A stretch of DNA of 34,155 bases from Alphaproteobacteria bacterium 65-37 (GCA_001897995.1 MKRV01000063.1:1-34155); one strand, 5' to 3'; shown: positions 1-7,716, numbered from the stretch's first letter. Numbers and translations: made by a program. Notes: generated by a model from the sequence alone, not told the origin.

Positions 1-221
1 AGGGCGCGCGCCGAGTCGAGGAAGGTGCTGCCGTCGATCGACAGGCGCACCAGCCTGGGGGTTCGCTCGAGCAGCCGGCGGCCCAGCCCCTGCTCCAGCC
101 GCTTGATCTTCAGGCTGACCGCCGCCTGCGTCGTGTCCAGGGCCTCGGCGGCGCGGGTGAAACTCTTGAGGTCGGCGGTGAGGACGAATGCCTGCACCGC
201 TTCGATATCGAGGGCCTTCAT
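1..221 (-). CDS. LysR-family transcriptional regulator, N-terminal part (runs off the left edge)
   Basis: The minus strand reads from an ATG at 221 off the window edge and gives 73 residues beginning MKALDIEAVQAFVLTADLKS. This is the usual LysR N-terminal winged helix-turn-helix: a leading helix, then SFTRAAEALDTTQAAVSLKIK, where the second helix is the recognition helix, then RLEQGLGRRLLERT. The effector-binding domain lies outside the window, so the ligand cannot be inferred. The gene is transcribed away from a DUF4865 gene, the normal LysR layout, and the AT-rich gap between them holds two TTC-N5-GAA dyads. It therefore probably controls the divergent gene and itself. The family call is firm; the target is inferred from position. 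Confidence 0.9.
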   Translation of the reverse strand, partial: MKALDIEAVQAFVLTADLKSFTRAAEALDTTQAAVSLKIKRLEQGLGRRLLERTPRLVRLSIDGSTFLDSARA

Positions 222-226
222 TGCTT

Positions 227-281
227 ATTCATATAGAAACGACATCACTAAAACAATCAGTCATGGCATTTCAATATGAAT
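227..281. promoter_or_regulatory. Paired inverted repeat in the LysR/DUF4865 divergent promoter
   Basis: ATTCATATAGAAA at 227-239 and TTTCAATATGAAT at 269-281 are inverted copies with one mismatch, separated by 29 bp. Each arm is itself a TTC-N5-GAA dyad (228-238 and 270-280). The 55-bp span and the AT-rich setting, unusual in this GC-rich DNA, fit a LysR-type regulator footprint. The site begins 6 bp upstream of the lysR ATG. Its function is inferred from position and symmetry. Confidence 0.5.
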
Positions 282-390
282 GACGATCCGCCATCTGTGT
301 CCCAAGCCGGGGCCTCCGCCAAGCCAAAGCGACGGCGGCCAAGACCTCGGGCATCGCCCAACTCGCCAAGACGCAGCAGGAAGCCACGCC

Positions 391-963
391 GTGATCATCG
401 CCCATTATCTCCATCGTCTGCCGTCCGATTACGATCTCGAGGTCATCCGCCGCCGCGCCGCGGCGCGCGGACCACAATGGGATGCCAAGCCCGAGCTGCA
501 CTTCAAGGCCTTCCTGCTGCGCGAAGGTGGCCGGTATGGCGCGGCCGCCAGCAGTTACTCCTCGCTCTACCTGTGGCGCCACGACGAGGCCTTCACGGAC
601 TTCGTCACCGGCGACGGCTTCAAGGTCGTGACGGGAAGTTTCGGGCGGCCTGCGATCGAGACGCGCACCGTGCTGGATGCCCGCAAGGGCGCCGCGCGCG
701 AGGCGCGCTTCGCCTACAAGGAGGAGCTGGATATTCCGCTCGATGTCGACTTGTGCGCGGTCGCCAATGCCGAGATCGAGCGTAATCGGGAGGTCGCCGC
801 CCAACCCGGCATCGTTGCCGCAACCGTCGGTGTGGACGTACTGACCTGGCGCCTCGCGCGTATCCGGCTTTCCATGCACGAGCCGACAGCGCAGAGCAGC
901 GGCACTGCCTATCAGATCCTCTATCTCGCCAAGCCGCTGCTGGACACGCTCGAACCGGCATAG
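391..963 (+). CDS. DUF4865 family protein
   Basis: This 190-residue protein is of unknown biochemical function. The conserved N-terminal pattern of the family is visible: YLHRLPSDYDLEVIRRRAAA, then KAFLLREGGRYGAAASSYSS and LYLWRHDEAFTDFVTGDGF, followed by SFGRPAIETRTVLDA. I chose the GTG at 391, because a purine-rich AGCAGGAAG lies about 7 bases upstream and family homology begins there. An ATG at 280 in the same frame would add 37 residues of unconvincing proline- and glycine-rich sequence. The gene diverges from a LysR regulator, an arrangement seen repeatedly for this family. The GMC oxidoreductase follows 86 bp downstream and could be co-transcribed. The family call comes from recalled family patterns, not a search. 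Confidence 0.75.
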   Translation: MIIAHYLHRLPSDYDLEVIRRRAAARGPQWDAKPELHFKAFLLREGGRYGAAASSYSSLYLWRHDEAFTDFVTGDGFKVVTGSFGRPAIETRTVLDARKGAAREARFAYKEELDIPLDVDLCAVANAEIERNREVAAQPGIVAATVGVDVLTWRLARIRLSMHEPTAQSSGTAYQILYLAKPLLDTLEPA

Positions 964-1049
964 ACGACGCAGCCGCACGATCCGTTTGTCATTGCATCCG
1001 GCAAATGGTCGACTGCGCCCGTTTCGAGTGAACGGGTGCGAGTACGGTC

Positions 1050-2612
1050 ATGGACAGCGAGTACGACTACATCATCGTCGGTGGCGGATCGGCGGGCGCG
1101 GTGCTCGCGGCCCGGCTGACGGAGGATCCAGGGATCCGCGTCCTGCTGCTGGAAGCGGGGCTCGATTTCCGGACGGCAGAAACCCCTGAGCATCTGCGCA
1201 TCCCCAACCCGCTGCGCGCCATCGCCGACGACGACTATCGCTGGCCCACGCTGCTGGCGCGGCGCACCGACAAGCAGGAACCGAAGCTCCTCTGGCGCGG
1301 CCGCGCGATCGGCGGCAGTTCCACCATCAACGGCCAGATTGCCATCCGCGGCATCCCGGAGGACTTCGCCGACTGGGAAACGCTGGGCGCGCGCGGCTGG
1401 GGCTGGAAGGACGTGCTCCCCTATTTCTGCAAGCTCGAAGGCGACGTGAATTTCGGCGACCTGCCCTATCACGGCAAGGACGGGCCGATCCCGGTCTATC
1501 GCGCGCCAGTGGAAGACTGGGGGCATGTCGACCGCGCCCTGATGAAGGCGGCCGTCGGCCTCGGCTACGGCTGGTGCGAGGACCACAATGCGCCTGAGGG
1601 CACCGGCGCCTCGCCCTACGCCATCAACAGCCGCGCCGGCCTGCGCATCTCCACCAACGACGGCTATCTCGAGCCGGCGCGGCACAGGGCCAATCTCACC
1701 ATTGCCGGCCGGGCCCTGGTCGACACGCTGCAATTCGAGGGCAATCGTCCGCATGCCGTCGGCGTCACGGTGCGGATCGCGGGCGGCGACGCCCGCCTGG
1801 TCCGCGCGCGCCGCGACGTGATCCTGTCGGCCGGCGCGATCCATTCGCCGGCGATTCTCCAGCGCTCCGGCATCGGGCCGCGGGCGGTGCTCTCTTCGCT
1901 CGGGATCGACGTGGTGGCCGACCGTCCCGTCGGCGCCCATCTGCTCGACCATCCGATCCTGGGGCTGATGCTCGATCTCAAGGACGGCGCCCAGGTCAGC
2001 ACCTTGATGCACCGCCACACCAACTGCTGCGTGCGCTACTCGTCGGGGCTGGGCGGCGCCGGCATCAACGACATGATCATGATCGCCGGCAACCTGCGCG
2101 CCGAAGAAGATGGCGGGACGGCGCGGGCGCGCCTGGCGGTCTCGGTCTTCCAGGCCTTCAGCGAAGGCAGCGTCCGCATCGCCAGCCGCGACCCGTCGAT
2201 CGATCCGCGGATCGACGAGCGCATGCTGTCGGACGAGAGCGACCTGCTGCGCATGCGAGACGGGGTTCGCCGGCTGCAGGAGATCTGCCGCCACCCCGAC
2301 GTGCAGGCGATTGCCGGCCGCGTCGAGTACGGCATGACGGGCCGCTCGATCGACCAGCCCTTCTCCCCGGCCGAGCTCGAGGACTGGATGTTCGCCGAGT
2401 GCTCGGACGCCCAGCATGCCAGCGGCACCTGCCGCATGGGCGCCGCCGACGATCCGCGCTCGGTGGTCGATCCGGAGTGCCGTGTCATCGGCTGCAGTGG
2501 GCTGCGCGTCATCGATGCGTCGGTCATGCCGACCGTCGTGCGCGCCAACACGCATTTCACGACGGTGATGATTGCCGAACGCATGGCCGACCGGCTGCGC
2601 CGGGCGGCGTAG
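1050..2612 (+). CDS. GMC family FAD-dependent oxidoreductase (choline/alcohol dehydrogenase type)
   Basis: This 520-residue flavoprotein probably oxidises an alcohol group of an unknown substrate. The N-terminal FAD-binding fold reads DYIIVGGGSAGAVLAARLTE and continues to a glutamate in LLLEAG that should contact the FAD ribose. The first GMC signature region appears as GGSSTINGQIAIRG near residue 90. RDVILSAGAIHSPAILQRSG corresponds to the second signature. The C-terminus carries HASGTCRMG and VRANTHFTTVMIAERMAD, which supply the His/Asn active-site pair. The length is typical of bacterial GMC enzymes. There is no signal peptide, so it should be cytoplasmic. Its stop is 24 bp from the convergent molybdenum hydroxylase large subunit. 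Substrate specificity cannot be read from the sequence. Confidence 0.92.
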   Translation: MDSEYDYIIVGGGSAGAVLAARLTEDPGIRVLLLEAGLDFRTAETPEHLRIPNPLRAIADDDYRWPTLLARRTDKQEPKLLWRGRAIGGSSTINGQIAIRGIPEDFADWETLGARGWGWKDVLPYFCKLEGDVNFGDLPYHGKDGPIPVYRAPVEDWGHVDRALMKAAVGLGYGWCEDHNAPEGTGASPYAINSRAGLRISTNDGYLEPARHRANLTIAGRALVDTLQFEGNRPHAVGVTVRIAGGDARLVRARRDVILSAGAIHSPAILQRSGIGPRAVLSSLGIDVVADRPVGAHLLDHPILGLMLDLKDGAQVSTLMHRHTNCCVRYSSGLGGAGINDMIMIAGNLRAEEDGGTARARLAVSVFQAFSEGSVRIASRDPSIDPRIDERMLSDESDLLRMRDGVRRLQEICRHPDVQAIAGRVEYGMTGRSIDQPFSPAELEDWMFAECSDAQHASGTCRMGAADDPRSVVDPECRVIGCSGLRVIDASVMPTVVRANTHFTTVMIAERMADRLRRAA

Positions 2613-2636
2613 CCGGTCCCTCTTCGGGCACGATCG

Positions 2637-4937
2637 TCAGGCGGCCTTCGCCGTCCTGCCGCCGAGCGCCGCCAGGACCTTGGGCGGCGACATCGGCAGG
2701 CTGTAGAAGCGCTGGCCGAGCGCGTTGTAGACGGCGTTGGACACCGCCGCGAGCGGCGGCACCAGCGGCACCTCGCCCACGCCGCGCACGCCTTGCGGGT
2801 GCTTGGGATTGGGCACTTCGATGATCACCGTATCGAGCATCGGCAGGTCGGAGGTCACCGGCATGCGGTAGTCGAGGAAGCTCGGATTATCGAGCTTGCC
2901 GTTCTTGTCGTAGATGTATTCTTCGCTCAGCGCCCAGCCGATGCCCTGCGCCGCACCGCCCTGCATCTGGCCTTCGACATAGCCCGGATGAATGGCGCGG
3001 CCGACATCCTGGAACGAGGTGTAGCGCAGCACGCGGACGATGCCGAGATCGGGGTCGACCTCGACGTCGCAGATGTGCGTGGCGAAGCCGCCTTCGGCGC
3101 CAGTGGTGTTGAGCTGCGTGCCCGCCCCGATCGGCCCGCCGGTGGCATTGGCCTGGGCCGCGAGCTGGCCCAGGCTGAGCGGCTCGAACTTGCCGGCATT
3201 GTCGCCGGCCGGCTTGGCCTCGCCGTCCTCCCAGGTCACGGCGTCGGGGTCGATCTTCCAGATCTTGGCGGCGCGCGCCTTGAGCTGGGTGATCACGTTC
3301 TCCGTCGACTGCGTGACCACCATGGCCGAAGCGTAGGTGACGCGGCTGCCGCCGGTCAGGTTGCTGAAGCCGATCACGCTGGTGTCGCCGATCAGCACCG
3401 AGACCTTGCGGTAGTCGATGCCCAGCACCTCGGCGACGATGTTGGCCGTGGAGGCGCGGCTGCCGCCGATATCGGGATGGCCGGTGATTACCACCACCGT
3501 GCCGTCCTCGTTGACGTTCACCTGGGCGCTCGACTCGCCGCCGGCATTGAACCAGAAGCCGCTGGCCACGCCGCGGCCATGCAGCAGGCCGTTCTTCGGC
3601 TGAGCGACTGGCGTCTTGTAGTGCGGATGGGCGATCGCCTGCTCGATGGTCTCGACGAAACCGATCCGCGGGAAGGTCGGCCCGTGCGCGGCCTTGGTCC
3701 CCTGCTTGGCGGCGTTCTTCAGCCGCAGCTGCAGCGGGTCCATCTTCAGCGCTTCGGCGAGCTCGTCCATCACGCATTCGACGGCATAGGCGCCGATCGG
3801 TGCCCCGGGCGCGCGGTAGGCCGCGACCTTGGAGCGGTTGGAGACGACGTCGTAGCCGACGGAGTGGACGTTGGGGATGTCGTAGGGTGCGAAGGCGCAG
3901 CCCGCCGCACCGCGGATCGGCGAGCCCGGCAGGGCGCCGGCCTGCAGGCAGTAGGTGCCCTGCGCGGCGACGATCTTGCCGTCCTTGGTCGCGCCGATTT
4001 TGACCTTGCTCGAAGACCCCGAGGTCGGGCCGGAGGCATGGAAGACCTCGGTGCGCGTCATCACCATCTTGACCGGCCGGCCGGACTTCTTGGCGAGCAG
4101 GAGCGCCACGGGCTCGAGATAGACGATGGTCTTGCCGCCGAAGCCGCCGCCGATCTCGGCGGGAATGGCGCGGATGTCGTTCTGCGGGATGCCCGTCAGG
4201 TAGGCGCACATGGCGCGGACCATGAACTGGCCCTGGCTCGAGCTCCAGACCGTGGCCTTGCCGTCGGACACGCTGACCAGGCAGGCATGCGGCTCGATAT
4301 AGCCCTGATGCACCGGCTGGGTGCGGAACGACCGCTCGACCACGACGTCGGCCTTGGCGAAACCCTCCGCCACGTCACCGAGCTTGTGCTCCAGCTTGCC
4401 GGCGATGTTGGAGGGCTTGCCCTCGAAGGTGATGTGGTCGTGCAGGACCGGGGCGCCGGGCTTCATCGCCTCGTCGACATCGATCACGAACGGCAGGACC
4501 TCGTACTCGACCTCGATCAGCTTGCAGGCTTCCGCTGCGATCTTCTCGGTGGTCGCCGCGACCGCCGCCACGGGATGGCCGACGAACAGCGCCTTCTCGC
4601 GCGCCATGACGTTGCGGCACATCCAGCGCATGTCCTGGATGCCCAGCATCACCGACTTGGCGATCGGGAAATCGACCACATCCTTGGCCGTCACCACGGC
4701 CTTCACGCCGGGATAGGCTTCCGCCTTCGCCGTGTTGATGGACTTGATGCGGGCATGCGGATGAGGGCTGCGCAGCACCTTGGCCCAGATCATGCCGGGC
4801 ATGGTGGTGTCGGCGGCGTAGGCCGCGCGGCCCGTCACCTTGTCGGCGCCGTCGGGACGGACGGTGCGCTTGCCGATCCACTTGTTGTCGTCGGCTGCGC
4901 CGTTGGTCGTGCCATTGCTGGTCGTGGTGGTGCTCAT
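2637..4937 (-). CDS. Xanthine dehydrogenase-family molybdopterin-binding large subunit
   Basis: This 766-residue catalytic subunit of a molybdenum hydroxylase should bind molybdopterin cytosine dinucleotide and hydroxylate a substrate with water-derived oxygen. Visible features in order are GKRTVRPDGADKVTGRAAYA near the start, GGGFGGKT around residue 260, the loop VAYRAPGAPIGAYAVE around 370, and GVGEVPLVPP near 717, which carries the catalytic glutamate. The loop lacks the AYxCSFR of form I and the AYRGAGR of form II CO dehydrogenase, so this is not a CoxL. RAPG resembles the 4-hydroxybenzoyl-CoA reductase and isoquinoline or nicotine hydroxylase type. The ATG at 4937 overlaps the small-subunit stop as ATGA, favouring it over an upstream start at 5117. 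The N-terminus has an odd Ser/Thr/Asn-rich tail. Confidence 0.93.
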   Translation of the reverse strand: MSTTTTSNGTTNGAADDNKWIGKRTVRPDGADKVTGRAAYAADTTMPGMIWAKVLRSPHPHARIKSINTAKAEAYPGVKAVVTAKDVVDFPIAKSVMLGIQDMRWMCRNVMAREKALFVGHPVAAVAATTEKIAAEACKLIEVEYEVLPFVIDVDEAMKPGAPVLHDHITFEGKPSNIAGKLEHKLGDVAEGFAKADVVVERSFRTQPVHQGYIEPHACLVSVSDGKATVWSSSQGQFMVRAMCAYLTGIPQNDIRAIPAEIGGGFGGKTIVYLEPVALLLAKKSGRPVKMVMTRTEVFHASGPTSGSSSKVKIGATKDGKIVAAQGTYCLQAGALPGSPIRGAAGCAFAPYDIPNVHSVGYDVVSNRSKVAAYRAPGAPIGAYAVECVMDELAEALKMDPLQLRLKNAAKQGTKAAHGPTFPRIGFVETIEQAIAHPHYKTPVAQPKNGLLHGRGVASGFWFNAGGESSAQVNVNEDGTVVVITGHPDIGGSRASTANIVAEVLGIDYRKVSVLIGDTSVIGFSNLTGGSRVTYASAMVVTQSTENVITQLKARAAKIWKIDPDAVTWEDGEAKPAGDNAGKFEPLSLGQLAAQANATGGPIGAGTQLNTTGAEGGFATHICDVEVDPDLGIVRVLRYTSFQDVGRAIHPGYVEGQMQGGAAQGIGWALSEEYIYDKNGKLDNPSFLDYRMPVTSDLPMLDTVIIEVPNPKHPQGVRGVGEVPLVPPLAAVSNAVYNALGQRFYSLPMSPPKVLAALGGRTAKAA

Positions 4938-5413
4938 CGTGCGCCTCCTCGCATGTCGGCGGCCGTTTCCATCACGGCGCGGACGATCTTGTCGTAACCG
5001 GTGCAGCGGCAGAGATTGCCGGCCAGCCAGAAGCGGACCTCGTGCTCGGTCGGATCGGGATTGCGCTCGAGCAGCGACTTGGCGGCCATCAGCACGCCCG
5101 GCGTGCAGATGCCGCACTGCAGGGCCGCCATCTCGAGGAACTTGGTCTGCAGCGGATGGAGCTCCTCGCCCGCCATGCCTTCGATGGTGCCGATCTGCCT
5201 GCCCTCGGCTTCGGCCGCCAGCATCAGGCAGGAACAGACGAGCCGCCCGTCGAGCGTGATCGAGCAGGCGCCGCAGTCGCCCGAGCCGCAGCCTTCCTTG
5301 CTGCCGGTGAGGCCGAGCGGCCCGCGCAGGACGTCGAGCATGCTCTGCTCGGGGTCGCAGAGGAATTCCTGCGGCTCGCCGTTGATGGTGGTGGAGACGT
5401 GCAACTTGGCCAT
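4934..5413 (-). CDS. Molybdenum hydroxylase small subunit, two [2Fe-2S] clusters
   Basis: This 159-residue subunit passes electrons from the molybdenum centre to FAD. The plant-type ferredoxin cluster is bound by C42, C47, C50 and C62 (GCGSGDCGAC and the later cysteine). The proximal cluster is bound by C100 and C103 (LQCGICTPG) plus C135 and C137 (NLCRCTG). All eight ligands are present and the length is standard. It is the middle gene of an FAD-2Fe2S-Mo operon, 18 bp after the FAD subunit and overlapping the large subunit by 4 bp, so the three are almost certainly co-translated. The start at 5413 begins MAKLHVSTTINGEPQ, typical of the family. Confidence 0.95.
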   Translation of the reverse strand: MAKLHVSTTINGEPQEFLCDPEQSMLDVLRGPLGLTGSKEGCGSGDCGACSITLDGRLVCSCLMLAAEAEGRQIGTIEGMAGEELHPLQTKFLEMAALQCGICTPGVLMAAKSLLERNPDPTEHEVRFWLAGNLCRCTGYDKIVRAVMETAADMRGGAR

Positions 5414-5431
5414 GTGTTCGGTTCCTCGATC

Positions 5432-6301
5432 TCAGTTACTTTTGGCGCGCGCGGCGGCGATGGCCGCGGTGCGCTTCAGCAGCACGCCCGCGATCTGGGT
5501 GCGGTAGGCGATGGTGCCGCGCTTGTCGTCGATCGGACGGCAGGCGGCGCGGCAGGCGTCGGCGGCTTTGTCGAGCGCGGCGTCGTCGAGTTTCGAGCCG
5601 ATCAGCGCCTTGGCGGCGTCCTCGACCAGCAGCACGGTCGGCGCAACGGCGCCCAGCCCGACCCGCGCGGCCGTGCAGGTGCCCTTGTCGAGGGTCAGGC
5701 TGACGCCGCAGCCGACCACGGCGATGTCCATCTCGGTGCGCGGGATCATGCGCAGATAGGCATCGCTCGAGCCCTTGGGCCGGGCCGGCAGGGTGAAGCC
5801 GACGACGATCTCGCCGGGCTCGAGGTTGAGTCGGCCCGGCGACTTCGGCACGGCCTCGACGGGCAGCTCGCGACGGCCCTTCGGGCCCTGGACCGTGACG
5901 ACCGCGCCGGCGGCGACCATGGCCGGCACGCTGTCGCCGGCCGGCGAGGCGTTGCAGAGGTTGCCGCCGGCCGAGGCGCGGCCCTGGATCTGGGTCGAGC
6001 CGATCAGGTTCGTGGCCTCGACGACGCCCGGCCAGACCTTCCGGAGCGTGGGATGCTCGCGCAGCGCGGCGCCGGCCACTGCCGCGCCGATGCGGAAGCC
6101 GCCCTGGCCGGTCTCCTCGATGCTGGTCATCTCGGAGATCTTCTTGATGTCGATGATGGTGTGCGGGCTGACGACGCCGGCGCGCATCTGCACCAGGAGG
6201 TCGGTCCCGCCCGCGAGAATGCGGCCCTTGCCCGCGGTCGCGGCGAAGGCCTGCACCGCCTCGTCGAGCGTCCGCGGCGCCAGATACTGGATATCGCTCA
6301 T
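5432..6301 (-). CDS. Molybdenum hydroxylase FAD-binding medium subunit
   Basis: This 289-residue CoxM/XdhA-like subunit carries FAD and passes electrons to the external acceptor. FAD-binding motifs are visible: RILAGGTDLLVQMRAG near residue 40 and ASAGGNLCNASPAGDSVPAM near residue 110. The CO dehydrogenase FAD-binding-subunit C-terminal domain follows (LRMIPRTEMDIAVVG and after). I chose the ATG at 6301 (MSDIQYLAPRTLDEAVQAF), because a purine-rich GGAAGGGG lies upstream and homology starts there. An in-frame start at 6379 would add 26 unlikely residues. It is the first gene of the three-gene operon. No maturation genes (xdhC, coxE type) adjoin the operon, although such genes occur near the right end of the window. 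Confidence 0.93.
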   Translation of the reverse strand: MSDIQYLAPRTLDEAVQAFAATAGKGRILAGGTDLLVQMRAGVVSPHTIIDIKKISEMTSIEETGQGGFRIGAAVAGAALREHPTLRKVWPGVVEATNLIGSTQIQGRASAGGNLCNASPAGDSVPAMVAAGAVVTVQGPKGRRELPVEAVPKSPGRLNLEPGEIVVGFTLPARPKGSSDAYLRMIPRTEMDIAVVGCGVSLTLDKGTCTAARVGLGAVAPTVLLVEDAAKALIGSKLDDAALDKAADACRAACRPIDDKRGTIAYRTQIAGVLLKRTAAIAAARAKSN

Positions 6302-6418
6302 ATTGTCGGGGCCCCTTCCATCCGGTGGCGCGTTCGTCGCGCCATTGATTTGTCGTGGAAGGCTAAGGCCTGAGGTCACCCGACGGCAAGTTTTGACGGG
6401 ATGTTTTGAAGGGCGAGC

Positions 6419-6449
6419 GGGCGGGCCGGCCTGTGAAACCGGCCCGCCC
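6419..6449 (-). terminator. GC-rich hairpin between the DUF1428 gene and the hydroxylase operon
   Basis: GGGCGGGCCGG (6419-6429) and CCGGCCCGCCC (6439-6449) form a perfect 11-bp stem with a 9-base loop, 24 bp beyond the DUF1428 stop codon. There is no clear U-run after the stem on the minus strand, so it may be a weak or Rho-assisted terminator. It separates the upstream gene from the molybdenum hydroxylase operon. Confidence 0.55.
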
Positions 6450-6473
6450 CGCAGAATTTACACGTCGAGGCGC

Positions 6474-7196
6474 TTAAACATCGAGGATCGGGGCGAAGCC
6501 GCCATAGATCATCCGTTGGCCGTCGAACGGCATGGTGCGGTTGTGCATGCGAGCGTCGGTCATCATCTTCTGCCAGCCGGCGTCGCGCACCGCCTTGGAG
6601 GGCCATTCGACCCAGGAATAGACGACGTGCTCGTCCCCGGTCGCCTTCACCGCACCCTTGAAATCGGTGACCTTGCCGTCGGGCACGGCGTCGCCCCAGG
6701 CCTCCATGACCCGTGTTGCGCCGAACTCCTTGAACAGGGCCGCCGCCTCGGCGGCGAGGGTGCGGTAGGCCTCCTTGTTGCCGACGGCCACCGGGATCAG
6801 GTAGCCGTCGACATAGCCGGTCTTGCTCGCGGTCTTGGCCGTGGTGTGCTCGTCGATCATCGGGGCGAAGCCGCCGAAGATCATGCGCTGGCCGTCGAAC
6901 GGTAGGTCGCCCAGCTCGTGCATGCGCGGATCGCTCATCATCTTGCCCATCGCCTCGCCCTGCACTTCCTTGCTGGGGAACTCCATCCAGGAGAAGACCA
7001 CGACCTCGTCCGGCTTGGCTTTCACGGCGCCCTTGAAGTCGGTGACCTTGCCGTCGGGCACGTCGTCGCCCCAGGCCTCGACCAGACGGGTCGCGCCGAA
7101 CTCCTTGAACAGGGGCGCCGCAGCGGCGGCGTGCTTGGCGTAGGCCTCCTTGTTGGCGGCGGGCACGGCGATCACGGTTCCAGTGACATAGGACAT
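6474..7196 (-). CDS. Tandem DUF1428 (YbaA-like) double-domain protein
   Basis: This 240-residue protein is made of two consecutive DUF1428 domains. This small dimeric alpha/beta-barrel fold is related to antibiotic-biosynthesis-monooxygenase and EthD-like proteins, and its function is unknown. Both halves carry the same blocks: NKEAY, LFKEFGATR, EAWGD, VPDGKVTDFKGAVKA, PSK, KMM, and MPFDGQRMIYGGFAP or its equivalent LPFDGQRMIFGGFAP. They are about two-thirds identical by eye. Family members are usually single domains of about 115-120 residues, so this is an internal duplication that makes a pseudo-dimer in one chain. The linker lies near residues 117-128 (EHTTAKTASKTG). An AGGAGAG precedes the ATG at 7196. 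The gene diverges from a MarR regulator, which probably controls it. Confidence 0.9.
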   Translation of the reverse strand: MSYVTGTVIAVPAANKEAYAKHAAAAAPLFKEFGATRLVEAWGDDVPDGKVTDFKGAVKAKPDEVVVFSWMEFPSKEVQGEAMGKMMSDPRMHELGDLPFDGQRMIFGGFAPMIDEHTTAKTASKTGYVDGYLIPVAVGNKEAYRTLAAEAAALFKEFGATRVMEAWGDAVPDGKVTDFKGAVKATGDEHVVYSWVEWPSKAVRDAGWQKMMTDARMHNRTMPFDGQRMIYGGFAPILDV

Positions 7197-7226
7197 GGCT
7201 TCTCTCCTGCTGCCTGCGAAAGGGTG

Positions 7227-7254
7227 TTGACAAATAAGTTGATATCAACATAAT
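7227..7254 (+). promoter_or_regulatory. Sigma-70-like promoter of the MarR gene, probably leaderless
   Basis: TTGACA at 7227-7232 and CATAAT at 7249-7254 are separated by 16 bp, a near-consensus pair. Transcription would start at about 7261, the A of the MarR ATG, and no Shine-Dalgarno sequence precedes that ATG. A leaderless mRNA is the simplest reading. The promoter spacer contains the palindrome annotated separately. Confidence 0.55.
7235..7252. promoter_or_regulatory. Palindromic operator in the MarR/DUF1428 divergent promoter
   Basis: GTTGATATCAAC at 7238-7249 is a perfect 12-bp palindrome; with one mismatched pair it extends to 18 bp (7235-7252). It lies between the -35 and -10 elements of the marR promoter, where a bound MarR dimer would block RNA polymerase. 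AT-rich palindromes of 16-20 bp are typical MarR sites. Binding is inferred. Confidence 0.6.
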
Positions 7255-7260
7255 AAAACG

Positions 7261-7716
7261 ATGTCAAAGCCCGTCGATGTTTCGCCGTCGCTCGAAACGA
7301 CGGAGCATGTCCGCGATCACTGCCTGTGCCTTGCCGCCCAGCGGGCCGCCCGCAGCCTGGCGCGACGCTTCGACGACGCGCTGCGCCCCGCCGAGCTCAC
7401 GAGCGGCCAGTTCTCCCTGTTGATGTCGCTCAACCAGCCCTCCCCGCCCTCGATCGGTTCGATCGCCAACCTGCTGGCCATGGACCGTACGACCTTGACG
7501 GCGAACCTGAAGCCCTTGGAGCGGCGCGGGCTGCTCGAGGTCGCGGTCGATCCCGAGGATCGCCGCAGCCGCCGGCTCGTCCTGACGAACAAGGGGCGAC
7601 GCGTGCTGGCCGAAGCCCTGCCGATCTGGCAGCGCGTGCACGCCGACATCGATCAGTCGCTGGCCCCGTTGGACGCCGGCGCCCTCAGGAAGGGCCTGCG
7701 CGGTCTGGCCGGCTGA
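7261..7716 (+). CDS. MarR family winged-helix transcriptional regulator
   Basis: This 151-residue regulator has standard MarR length. The N-terminal dimerisation helix contains AAQRAARSLARRFDDALRP. The winged helix follows: LTSGQFSLLMSL, PPSIGSIANLLAMDRTTLTA as the helix-turn-helix, NLKPLERRGLLEVA, and a wing DPEDRRSRRLVLTNKGRRVL carrying the conserved DxRxxR-like pattern. The ligand is unknown. It diverges from the tandem DUF1428 gene across 64 bp containing a palindrome, so self-repression and control of that neighbour are likely. The ATG at 7261 has no ribosome-binding site, and the predicted transcription start coincides with it. The stop is 24 bp from the convergent TPR gene. Confidence 0.9.
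   Translation: MSKPVDVSPSLETTEHVRDHCLCLAAQRAARSLARRFDDALRPAELTSGQFSLLMSLNQPSPPSIGSIANLLAMDRTTLTANLKPLERRGLLEVAVDPEDRRSRRLVLTNKGRRVLAEALPIWQRVHADIDQSLAPLDAGALRKGLRGLAG

Noticed and set aside
921..2555. Long minus-strand frame opposite the GMC oxidoreductase
   Set aside because: The plus strand encodes a complete GMC enzyme; the antisense product is His/Arg/Ala-rich without motifs.
2793..4997. Long plus-strand frame opposite the molybdenum hydroxylase large subunit
   Set aside because: The minus-strand protein has all family motifs. The plus-strand translation is Ala/Gly/Arg/His-rich with no recognisable domain.
2637..6301. Aerobic CO dehydrogenase (coxMSL)
   Set aside because: The gene order fits, but the large-subunit loop is AYRAPGAP, not AYxCSFR or AYRGAGR, so CO oxidation is not supported.
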